The notes beneath the pieces are model-generated. The model was not told the DNA's origin. It saw nothing but the letters and a program-made list of their open reading frames with translations, and made no database searches. A DNA stretch of 64,000 bases from Fragilaria crotonensis (taxonomy: Eukaryota > Bacillariophyta > Fragilariophyceae > Fragilariales > Fragilariaceae): contig JAKSYS010000046.1 in NCBI GenBank assembly GCA_022925895.1, forward strand, positions 101,324 through 165,323. The letters are read 5' to 3'. This document shows, one piece after another, positions 19,677 to 29,428 of this stretch (its first letter is position 1; each line of letters begins with the position of its first letter). The position numbers and the translations under genes are program-made.

Positions 19677-22596
19677 TCAGAGAGTTGGTTTCTCAGTAGG
19701 TCGTCGCCTCGGATTATGTTAAGGCTCTCTCGAAGTGGGTTTCTCAGTAGGTCGTCGCGTCTGATTGAGTGTAGGATCTGTGGCAGTGGGTTTCTCGGTA
19801 GGTCGTCGCGTCGAATCGAGTGTAGGATCTGTGGCAGTGGGTTTCTCGGTAGGTCGTCGCGTCGGATTGAGTGTAGGATCTGTGGCAGTGGGTTTCTCGG
19901 TAGGTCGTCGCGTCGGATTGAGTGTAGGATCTGTGGCAGTGGGTTTCTCGGTAGGTCGTCGCGTCGGATTGAGTGTAGGATCTGTGGCAGTGGGTTTCTC
20001 GGTAGGTCCTGTGGCGTGGGTTTGAGGTAGGACCTGTGGCAGTGGGTTTCGGTAGGTCGTCGCGTCGGATTGAGTGTAGGATCTGTGGCAGTGGGTTTCG
20101 GTAGGTCGTCGCGTCGGATTGAGTGTAGGATCTGTGGCAGTGGGTTTCGGTAGGTCGTCGCGTCGGATTGAGTGTAGGATCTGTGGCAGTGGGTTTCGGT
20201 AGGTCGTCGCGTCGGATTGATTGTAGGATCTGTGGCAGTGGGTTTCTCGGTAGGTCGTCGCGTCGGATTGAGTGTAGGATCTGTGGCAGTGGGCTTCTCG
20301 GTAGGTCGTTGCGTCGGATTGAGTGTAGGATCTGTGGCAGTGGGTTTCAGTAGGTCGTCGCGTCGGATTGAGTGTAGGATCTGTGGCAGTGGGTTTCTCG
20401 GTAGGTCGTTGCGTCGGATTGAGTGTAGGATCTGTGGCAGTGGGTTTCGGTAGGTCGTCGCGTCGAATCGAATGTAGGATCTGTGGCAGTGGGTTTCTCG
20501 GTAGGTCGTCGCGTCGAATCGAGTGTAGGATCTGTGGCAGTGGGTTTCGGTAGGTCGTCGCGTCTGATTGAGTGTAGGATCTGTGGCAGTGGGTTTCGGT
20601 AGGTCGTCGCGTCGGATTGAGTGTAGGATCTGTGGCAGTGGGTTTCAGTAGGTCGTCGCGTCGGATCGAGTGTAGGATCTGTGGCAGTGGGTTTCTCGGT
20701 AGGACCTGTGGCAGTGGGTTTCTCGGTAGGATCTGTGGCAGTGGGTTTCTCGGTAGGACCTGTGGCAGTGGGTTTCTCGGTAGGACTTGTGGCAGTGGGT
20801 TTCTCGGTAGGTCGTTGCGTCGGATTGAGTGTAGGATCTGTGGCAGTGGGTTTCTCGGTAGGTCGTCGCGTCGGATTGAGTGTAGGACCTGTGGCAGTGG
20901 GTTTCTCGGTAGGACCTGTGGCAGTGGGTTTCTCGGTAGGTCGTTGCGTCGGATTGAGTGTAGGATCTGTGGCAGTGGGCTTCTCGGTAGGTCGTCGCGT
21001 CGGATTGAGTGTAGGATCTGTGGCAGTGGGTTTCTCAGTAGGTCGTCGCGTCGGATTGAGTGTAGGATCTGTGGCAGTGGGCTTCTCGGTAGGTCGTCGC
21101 GTCGGATTGAGTGTAGGATCTGTGGCAGTGGGTTTCTCGGTAGGTCGTCGCGTCGGATTGAGTGTAGGATCTGTGGCAGTGGGTTTCTCGGTAGGTCGTT
21201 GCGTCGGATTGAGTGTAGGATCTGTGGCAGTGGGTTTCTCAGTAGGTCGTCGCGTCGGATTGCGTGTAGGATCTGTGGCAGTGGGTTTCTCGGTAGGTCG
21301 TTGCGTCGGATTGAGTGTAGGATCTGTGGCAGTGGGTTTCTCGGTAGGTCGTCGCGTCGAATCGAATGTAGGATCTGTGGCAGTGGGTTTCTCGGTAGGT
21401 CGTCGCGTCGAATCGAGTGTAGGATCTGTGGCAGTGGGTTTCTCGGTAGGTCGTCGCGTCGGATTGAGTGTAGGATCTGTGGCAGTGGGTTTCTCGGTAG
21501 GTCGTTGCGTCGGATTGAGTGTAGGATCTGTGGCAGTGGGTTTCTCGGTAGGTCGTCGCGTCGGATTGAGTGTAGGATCTGTGGCAGTGGGTTTCTCGGT
21601 AGGACCTGTGGCAGTGGGTTTCTCGGTAGGTCGTCGCGTCGGATTGAGTGTAGGATCTGTGGCAGTGGGTTTCTCGGTAGGTCGTCGCGTCGAATCGAGT
21701 GTAGGATCTGTGGCAGTGGGTTTCTCGGTAGGTCGTCGCGTCGGAATGAGTGTAGGATCTGTGGCAGTGGGTTTCTCGGTAGGTCGTCGCGTCGGATTGA
21801 GTGTAGGATCTGTGGCAGTGGGTGTCTCGGTAGGTCGTCGCGTCGGATTGAGTGTAGGACCTGTGGCAGTGGGTTTCTCGGTAGGTCGTCGCGTCGGATT
21901 GAGTGTAGGATCTGTGGCAGTGGGTTTCTCAGTAGGTCGTCGCGTCGAATCGAGTGTAGGATCTGTGGCAGTGGGTTTCTCGGTAGGACCTGTGGCAGTG
22001 GGTTTCTCAGTAGGTCGTCGCGTCGAATCGAGTGTAGGATCTGTGGCAGTGGGTTTCTCGGTAGGACCTGTGGCAGTGGGTTTCTCAGTAGGTCGTCGCG
22101 TCGGATTGAGTGTAGGATCTGTGGCAGTGGGTTTCTCGGTAGGTCGTTGCGTCGGATTGAGTGTAGGATCTGTGGCAGTGGGTTTCTCGGTAGGTCGTCG
22201 CGTCGAATCGAGTGTAGGATCTGTGGCAGTGGGTTTTTCGGTAGGTCGTCGCGTCGAATTGAGTGTAGGATCTGTGGCAGTGGGTTTCTCAGTAGGTCGT
22301 CGCGTCGAATTGAGTGTAGGACTGGCCGCTCTCACAGGAGCACCAGTTGGGGAAGTACCATCGGGCTCACAGGCGCAGGCACCAATGATAGATGGATAGA
22401 TTGCACAGTCTTCTGATGGAAGCTCACCGTTCAGGCCAGCCGTTTGCAAGTCTCCACAAGCGATCGGGTCAAGACCTGGAAATGCGAAGATTGCATCAGG
22501 TGCTGTAACGCTCTTGCCATCTCCGCAAACGGAGCACCCTTGTCCATTCGCAACAACGAAGAATACGGCAAGGAAAAGAGTTCCTCTGAAGGACAT
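19677..22596 (-). CDS. Secreted protein: one six-Cys domain plus a long Pro/Thr repeat tail (frame lost near the 3' end)
   Basis: ATG at 22596. A signal peptide (residues 1-18) precedes one Cys-rich domain with Cys at 21, 24, 47, 64, 74 and 76 (CSVCGDGKSVTAPDAIF, CGDLQTAGLNGE, CACEPD). The rest is a 17-residue repeat of the type PTLNPTRRPTEKPTATD, with shorter 9-residue PTEKPTATG units. The continuous frame gives 749 residues to TGA 20347. Units lacking two bases at about 20040-20650 switch the frame (HCHRSYTQSDATTY). The paralog at 50948-52024 ends KPTL-stop, and the matching end here is EKPTL then TGA 19677-19679, so that is the ancestral stop. Thr/Pro tails of this kind are usually O-glycosylated wall or mucilage proteins; that role is inferred. 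Confidence 0.8.
19690..22320. repeat. 51-bp tandem repeat array (about 50 units)
   Basis: The consensus unit reads on the plus strand as GGTAGGTCGTCGCGTCGGAT, then TGAGTGTAGGATCTGTGGCA, then GTGGGTTTCTC. Short 27-bp units (only the GTAGGACCTGTGGCAGTGGG part plus TTTCTCG) are mixed in. Because 51 is a multiple of 3, other frames stay open as well. About nine units (near 20046, 20095, 20144, 20193, 20343, 20442, 20541, 20590, 20641) lack the CT of TTTCTCGG and are 49 bp, and one linker near 20020 lacks two more bases. Confidence 0.95.
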
Positions 22597-22830
22597 CGTA
22601 ATGTTTCAAAATCAACCTTGGTAATTGTTTCGAGGGAATGTGCTACGGAGAGAAGCATGTCAATTTTGCGAGTTGTTGCCCCAAATCTGGCTGTCCATGA
22701 AAGCAGAGATTCGCAGAGATTCGCAAAGATTCGTGAATTTGTGCAAAGATGAATGAATCCTCGGACCTCGAACTCAACCTCCTGCCGTGAAACGTCAGAG
22801 GTGAAATGTGAAATAGAGTGGAGCGATCCT
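22597..22830 (-). promoter_or_regulatory. Conserved upstream region of the secreted-protein gene
   Basis: The first 220 or so bases upstream of the ATG closely match 52025-52240 upstream of the paralog (shared words TAATGTTTCAAAAT, TTGTTTCGAGGGAATGTG, GCGAGTTGTT, CCCCAAATCTGGCT, GATGAATGAATCCTCGGACC). The 5' UTR and core promoter are probably here. Similarity ends shortly before the outer hAT element. Confidence 0.55.
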
Positions 22831-23076
22831 AATTTCACAAAACACATTTTACATGTGATTCCTGATGGTTGTGTATGTTTAATTGCTGTATTAAACCCGC
22901 GGTATAATACCGCTGTATTATACTCCTACCATCCTTTTTTCCCTTGTATTTTAAATTGTACAATTGAAACACCCATTAGGGTTAAGGGTTTATTGTGACA
23001 CTGACGTTTTGGGTGCGATTGTCTTCAGAAGAAGGCTGTTCCTTGTGAAATTGCATCTTCCCGCAAAGATTCTGCC

Positions 23077-25985
23077 TATCGTTGTGTTTGTTTAATTGCT
23101 GTTTAAAACACCCTGTTTTAAACAGCTGTTTAAAACAACTTTTTTTTTTCAAAAAAACAATTTGTTTAATTGAAATCGTTGTTAGGGTTGAGGGTTATGC
23201 GTCATGACGCTGCGATCTTGATCCTCTACTATATCGTAATCATCTGGTTTGTTGCTTGTTTGCGTGAAATCCATACCAAAAACTACACAACCAAATCTTT
23301 CATCCGTCATCTGTCACATGAGAAACCATACGAAACCATGACGAGACCAAGGGATGCCATATGGGGGAACTTCGGAGATCACTTTCTTCCACTTGCTGCG
23401 GGAGACGACGATGCTGCGAGCCAAAAGACTAAGTATTGCAAGTGCAATGCTTGCAATGAACCAATCATTGCAGCTTGTACCCGGCTCAAAGATCACTGGG
23501 CGAGGTGCAAGAAGCGGCCAAGAGCCATTGGACAACTCGACGCAGGGTTCAAGCCTATTTCAAAGAAGAAGTACAAGTCCTCGTCCTCCTCAACCTCAAG
23601 CATCAGCAACTACCAATCATCATCAACATCTCGTGTGTCCAATATACTTTTGTCACAAGAAGGTGCCTTCTCTCCATCAGCTGGCGGCACTGTTGACACT
23701 AGTAGTCCTATGCAGAGCGAACTCCATGTCATCGTCAAGCTTCTTTTCTGGAGGTCGTCAGCATTTTGATTTTCTTAAGCCAGGAGAATCAGAGAAGCTG
23801 AATGTTTTGTTCGCTCGTGCAATTCATCGAACGGCCACGCCGTATAGCGCATTTGAACATCCAGCATGGAAAGATTTCTTTCGAGCCCTGCGAAGCTCTT
23901 ACCAGATACCTTGTCGCACGGCAATCGGCGGTAGCCTTATGAGGAACGAGTATGTTGAAACAATGAATGAAGTTCTTGTTGCTCTTGGTAAGCATCCATT
24001 GATTTGTTTTACTCTCGATGGTGCAACAAATCTTCAAGGTAAGCAAGTCATAAATATGATGGCTTGCGTGCCTAAGGCATACTTTTTGGAACATTTTACT
24101 ATGGAACTGCGGAGAGAGAGCGCAGCAAATCTACTTGAGAAATTACTGGATTGTAAGCTTCGGTTGTTGTCCTCCATACGAAAGCCGGCTCCGGGTTGTA
24201 CTCTCTCAAGGGATGCAGTTGCTGACATGATTCCTCACGACGAGGGTGATGATGTTGTAAATGTTGGCCTTCACGTTGCTGCCACTGGTGCCACTAACAA
24301 TAATCAGAGAACACTGCCACCTATACTGTGCTCCAGGAATGAGCACTTCATCAACCCCCCGATGTTCACCCTATGCAGTGACTCGCCAAGTGTTATGTCA
24401 AAGCTTCGCCGAGACTGCCTTGAAAGTAACGAGTTTATGTTTGCGTATGGATGTGCACCTCACGCTATCCACAACCTCTGCATGGATCTTGTTAAACACT
24501 TTGCAGGCGTGAAACAAGCATTGAAAGAAGTAGTGTTTATGGTAAAGGCGCTCAAGTCTTCGCATCTCCTTCTTCAGTTATTCGACAAGCTTTGCATTGA
24601 GAAGTACAAGACAACATATGTGCTCATCCTTTTCACGAAGACTCGATGGGGAACAGTCTACTACACAGCTCAACGAGCCACTGCGGTCAAGGCAGCATGC
24701 GCTTCTCTTCCTGGGGAGATCTTAAACTCCGACCTTGACATCGACATGAGCGAAGATCTGAAGCAACTTGTTACAGATCCAGCGTATTGGAAGCGTGTGG
24801 CGTCCATGGAAGCCCTTTTCAAGACCATTGCGTCATGTTTGACGTACCTGGAAGGCGATGAGGCAACATTCTCAGCAGTGTATGCATCGTTCATTGCAAT
24901 CAAATACCATTTGAGAAAGCTTGATGTTAGTGTGAGGGAGGGCTTGCATTTGACTGAAGCCGACATCAATCGTATGATGACGCTGACTCACCACCGTCTC
25001 TCAACAATCTACACAGAAGCTCATGCTCTTGCTTTTGCTACTGATCCTCTTTTTGACGACATGCGAACAAGAATCGCTGACGAGTTAGGTGAAGATTTCT
25101 TACAACTTGGAAAAGGTTCTATCATTTCACAATCGAAGGTTGCTCTCACTCGACTTTCCAAAGGTGATGAGAGCCAACGTCGAAAGATGTTCAGCGAGTT
25201 TGGTACCTATGTCCGAACCTCCAAGGATAACAACGGCGATTTCGAGGACTCAGAAATGAAACCATCTGAACTGTGGACTCTCTGCGATGATTCCGAGTAC
25301 GGTTCGATCAAGCACCTGCTCTGTGCTGTGCATAGAAATCCTGCAGGAGCAAGCGGAGGCGAACGAAACCACAAGGCTGCAAAGTATGTTCATCGTGCAT
25401 TGAGGGTGCGGTTGGGCCAGGCAAACATCGAGAGAGGTACTGCTATCCTCTTCAACGCGAAGCAGCTCAACCGCCAACTGGCTGTGACACGAGATTCAAA
25501 ATTCTGCAAATGGATGGCGCAGCTTGGATGTAATCCTACTCTTGCTGCTGCTGAAGAGGAGATTATATCAGTCCCTGATGAGGGTGATGACATCTTTGGC
25601 TCTGAGGAGGAGAACGGAAACTTCGACGAGGAGTTCAATCAAGTTGACGTGTCTGGCGGAGTTGATAACATTGCTGATTGTGAGCTATTTCCTGTCGAGG
25701 ATTATGAGATTGCTGACGAGCGGCTTGACAACAATGCTCCCGCAGTACCACAAGTTGCTGCTGTCCCTCTTTAATGTTTTTTAAGTTATATGCATTCACT
25801 TTCAATCTTCTTGCATGCGATGCTTGTATTCCTCCGTCTGTGAATCGGTGAATGGGACAAGGAGTCAACAACAGGAGGAGCACTGGGTACGGTACACTGG
25901 TGCTGTTTAAAACAAAGCTGTTTAAAACTGTTTTAAACAATATAAAACAATTTCAAAATCTGAAATTGTTTAAAACACAACGATA
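23077..25985 (+). mobile_element. Inner hAT element nested in its relative (2909 bp)
   Basis: Inverted termini TATCGTTGTGTTT at 23077-23089 and its complement at 25973-25985, flanked by the exact 8-bp duplication ATTCTGCC (23069-23076, 25986-25993). Subterminal GTTTTAAAC/GTTTAAAAC words occur at both ends, where the outer element has GTATAATAC words: the two families share architecture but use different subterminal words. Confidence 0.95.
23338..25774 (+). pseudogene. hAT transposase (BED finger, DUF659 type), inner element, one frameshift
   Basis: ATG 23338 opens a frame with a BED-type zinc finger (CNACNEPIIAACTRL then HWARC) and a basic/Ser-rich linker, ending at 23769. The main frame takes over at about 23720 and runs to TAA 25774. 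It contains FFSGGRQHFDF, RAIHRTATPYSAFEHPAWKD, CFTLDGATNLQGKQ (probable catalytic Asp), CSDSPSVM and the C-terminal NPAGASGGERNHKAAK. An intron does not fit the frames at the switch; a one-base shift does. The protein would be about 810 residues and cuts and pastes the element. Apart from the shift it looks intact, so this copy may be recently active or simply misread at one base. Confidence 0.85.
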
Positions 25986-26041
25986 ATTCTGCCGCGTAGA
26001 TCAATAGGGCACACATATAACTGACTCGATGCGAATCTGAA

Positions 26042-28371
26042 ATGCGAAACAAAAGTGCTATCTGGTCGAAGTTCGGTGCGGTGTACAAGCCTCCTGGCGG
26101 TGTCGATGGCGATGATGGCAACAAATCAAAGTACTGTAAGTGCTCAGCTTGTGAAGAGCCCGTTATTGCAGCTTCTGGTCGTTTGAGGGATCATTGGGAG
26201 AAGTGCAAGAAGCGTCCGCGAGCAATAGGACTACTGGACGCCGGGTTTCAACCATCACGAAAGAAGGCACCAGCGAAGAAGCCCCGACATGACAATGACT
26301 TGTCACCAGAAGGTACTGCATGCTCCTCCTCTGCCAGAAGCACGTGGTCTAACATGACAAAAGCGCAGTTGGGCTTGGGGACCTTCTCTCCATCCGGCGA
26401 CACTGTAGGCGATTCATCCTTCTTCTCCGGTGGTCGCCAACACTTTGATTCTCTCAAGGCGGGTGAAGCACAGAAACTAAACAAGTTGTTCTCACGTGCA
26501 ATACATCGCACTGCTATGCCTTATTCTGCATTCGAGCATCCAGCTTGGAAGCACTTTTTCCGTTCGCTGCGAGGGTGCTATCAGTTGCCAACTCGATCGC
26601 AGATTGGTGGTGAGCTCATGGTACATGAATACACGGAAACTATGAATGAAGTCCTTCTCTCCCTTGCCAAACAACAGCTTATATGCTTCACACTTGATGG
26701 TGCCACAAATTTGCAAGGTAAGCAGATCATCAATATGATGGCATGCATACCAAAGGCCTTCTTTCTGGAACACTTCACAATGGTTCTTCGTCGGGAGAGC
26801 GCTGCAAATCTGCTCGAGAAACTGCTCGATTGTAAGCTACGACTCCTTGGTTCGATTCGTATGCCAGCTCCAGGTTTTTCCCTCTCCCGTGATATTGTTG
26901 TGATTGGTGAGGGTGATGATGTTGTTCCGCATGAGGTCTGCGCGACAAGGAACGAATACTTCCTGAATCCGCCAATGTTCACGTTCTGCAGTGACTCTCC
27001 GAGTGTGATGTTGAAACTACGAAAGGACTGCCTTGAGTTAAAAGAATTTGTCTTTGCGTAGCTACGGTTGTGCTCCGCATTCTATTCACAACCTCTGCAT
27101 GGATCTCATCAAGCATTTTCATGGAGTGACACATGTTCTTAAACAAATCTTGTTCATGGTGAAGTCACTGAAATCGTCGCATCTGTTGCTGCAATTGTTT
27201 GATAAGCTGTGTATGGAGAAATACAAGAAGACATATATCCTCATTCTATTCACGAAGACTCGATGGGGGACAGTGTACTATGCCGCACAACGTGCAAGCC
27301 TTGTCAAGACTGCCTGTGCATCTTTGCCTGGAGAAATAATGAATTCTGATCTCGACATCGACATGACAGACAAGCTGAAGACGCTTGTAACTGATCCAAC
27401 ATATTGGAAGGGTGTTGCAGCCTTCGAAGTTCTATTTCGGACTATCAGTTCTTGTCTGGCCTACCTTGAAGGTGATGAGGCGACGTTCTCAGCTGTGTAC
27501 GCTTGCTTTGTTGCTATCAAGTACCATCTAAAGAAGCTGGATGCGACTGTCAAGGAAAGCCTGAGTCTCAATGATGATGATATTGATAAAATGATAACAC
27601 TTACTCACCATCGCCTCTCAACGATCTATACAGAGGCACATGCACTTGCCTTTGCAACGGATCCGATGTTCACTGAAATGCGTACCAGGATTGCGGCCGA
27701 ATTCGGTGAAGAGTTCCTTCAACTCGGAAAGCCTGCGATCATTCAACAAGCCAAGACTGCTCTCACTCGTCTTGCTTCCGGCAATGATGATCTTCGTCGA
27801 AAGATGTTCAGCGAGTTCGCTACCTACATCACAAGATACAAGGATGGTGACGCTGCTGTTTCAAGTCATGATGAGAAGGGCTTTGATGACTTTGAGGACA
27901 CAATGATGAAGCCTGCGGAACTCTGGACGCTGTGCGATGATGCGGACTATGGCAACATCAAGCATCTTCTCTCGGCACTTCATCGAAATCCAGCTGGAGC
28001 AAGTGGGGGCGAGCGAAATCACAAGTCTGCAAAGCATGTTCACAGTCGCATACGTGCTCGTTTGGGCACTGCAAGGGTTGAATCTGGGACTGCCATTCAT
28101 TTCAACGCCAAGCAGCTCATCCGTCAAATGACTACAACAAGAGACACTCGGTTCTGCAAGTGGCTTCGACATCTCGGTGCCGCATTTCGCTGCTGCTGAA
28201 GATGTGGACACTGATGTTGATGCTGAAGAACAACAAGTAGAGGAGGATGAGATGGAGCACGGCACAGAGAGCAATGATGTTGATGAATTCAATCAGCTCG
28301 ACTTGACCGGAGGCGTCGATGCAATTACTGATGAGGACCTCTTTGTGCAGACGAGGGACGAGGATGAGTAG
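26042..28371 (+). pseudogene. hAT transposase (BED finger, DUF659 type), outer element, two lesions
   Basis: ATG 26042. Same domain order as the inner copy: BED finger (CSACEEPVIAASGRL then HWEKC), FFSGGRQHFDSL, RAIHRTAMPYSAFEHPAWK, CFTLDGATNLQGKQ, CSDSPSVM. Four extra bases (TAGC, 27059-27062) between FVFA and YGCAPH stop the frame at 27061. The rest runs in another frame from 27063 to about 28180. A second shift at LGA/AAFRCC moves it to the acidic tail (EDVDTDVDAEEQQVEEDEME) ending at 28371. The inner copy reads straight through both points, so these are lesions of this copy. Confidence 0.85.
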
Positions 28372-28703
28372 ATGGTGCTAGTAGTGAAAGTGATTGTCTC
28401 TAGTACTACTAATCCTACACCGTAACTTTCATCAGCAAGAAAGCAATAGTAGCAACTCTAGAATCCCGTATGAGTCTCGCCATCATGGTTGGCATAGCAC
28501 GCACGAGATCATAAAGGAAGCAATACTCCGAGTATGACATTATGATGCCTGAAAATTGTACTTTTACTCTACTTGTTCTTTACTCTACTACCTAGTAGAC
28601 TACTTGACACCGTACGGTAGTGCTGTATTATACCATGTGGTATAATACGGTATAATACAGCCCCCCTCTGAATTATTTGTTTAATACACAACGATATTCC
28701 TGA

Positions 28704-29428
28704 CACATGCAATTTTTCCTGTGTATCGATATTTTTTTGTGTTTTGTGTCACGATGTCATCCTAATAACGAATGAAACCTGATACGCATTCTGGGTTGTG
28801 TGTAATGTACTTGTAGGCCGTCCTAATGAACACTGAAATCAAATTGTGCATTCGTCTTCCGACTTAGACATACGACCATCAAGTCAAATGTTTCACCATG
28901 TCATCGTGTCAGTTCATCACCTTGATCCTCATGTATTGACGTGCCGAGAAGTTGAAGAGACGTCGCCGCCTCTGTCCCTTCAAGACGCCGTCCCTTCTCA
29001 TTCGGAATCGTGAACGACGATCATGTCGACGAGCGACATATGGTGCAACGGCATCATCATCGTCGTCGTTGCTTCCCATCAAGATCGTGCCTCCAGCTGG
29101 TTTGGCCTCACCTCCACATCATACTTCCATTCGGTTGCCATGAACAACAAAAAATACCATACACCGATCTATGCTCAAGGTGCCCCCTCATCACGATGTC
29201 ACAAAGACAAGGAATTGGTTTCACTCCGCATGAAGTCCATTTCCTCTTGGCTTCTTCAGTACTGGTTCGAAAAGAAGATGCCTGCTGGTGTTCGTCAAGA
29301 AGAAGATGGGACAATGAATTCTTTGATGTATGAAACGACGAACTTATGCATACTCCTCATCGAGAAAAAATTTAATCTCCTATGTTTTTATTGTAGACAA
29401 ATGGATGTAGCACAACATTTGCAAAAGG
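28704..29428. other. Intergenic, no gene seen
   Basis: A run of overlapping short plus-strand ORFs with no recognisable features. Separates the hAT element from the first 3.3-kb repeat. Confidence 0.35.

Larger units (their letters stand above)
22866..28695 (+). mobile_element. Outer hAT element (about 2.91 kb without the nested insertion)
   Basis: ATTCCTGA lies directly outside both ends (22858-22865 and 28696-28703), an 8-bp target duplication as expected for hAT. The left end is TGGTTGTGTATG; the right end in reverse is ATCGTTGTGTAT, so the inverted repeats are slightly worn. Both ends carry subterminal GGTATAATAC words (22890-22920; 28620-28660). Removing the inner element and one of its duplications leaves 2913 bp, almost the same as the inner element. 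The transposase gene is at 26042-28371. Confidence 0.9.

Noticed and set aside
19690-22320. CRISPR-like array
   Set aside because: Units are contiguous 51-bp coding repeats without unique spacers, in a eukaryotic gene.
20617-22416. Two plus-strand ORFs of about 600 and 570 codons (SRRIECRICGSGFLGR-type and VGLSVGSVAVGF-type repeats)
   Set aside because: They are shadows of the 51-bp array: a unit divisible by three without stops stays open in several frames. The minus strand has the signal peptide, the Cys domain and a paralog.
23714-23769. A small intron to explain the frame switch in the inner hAT transposase
   Set aside because: GT...AG pairs present (for example ending at TATGCAG, 23713) do not restore the needed frame.
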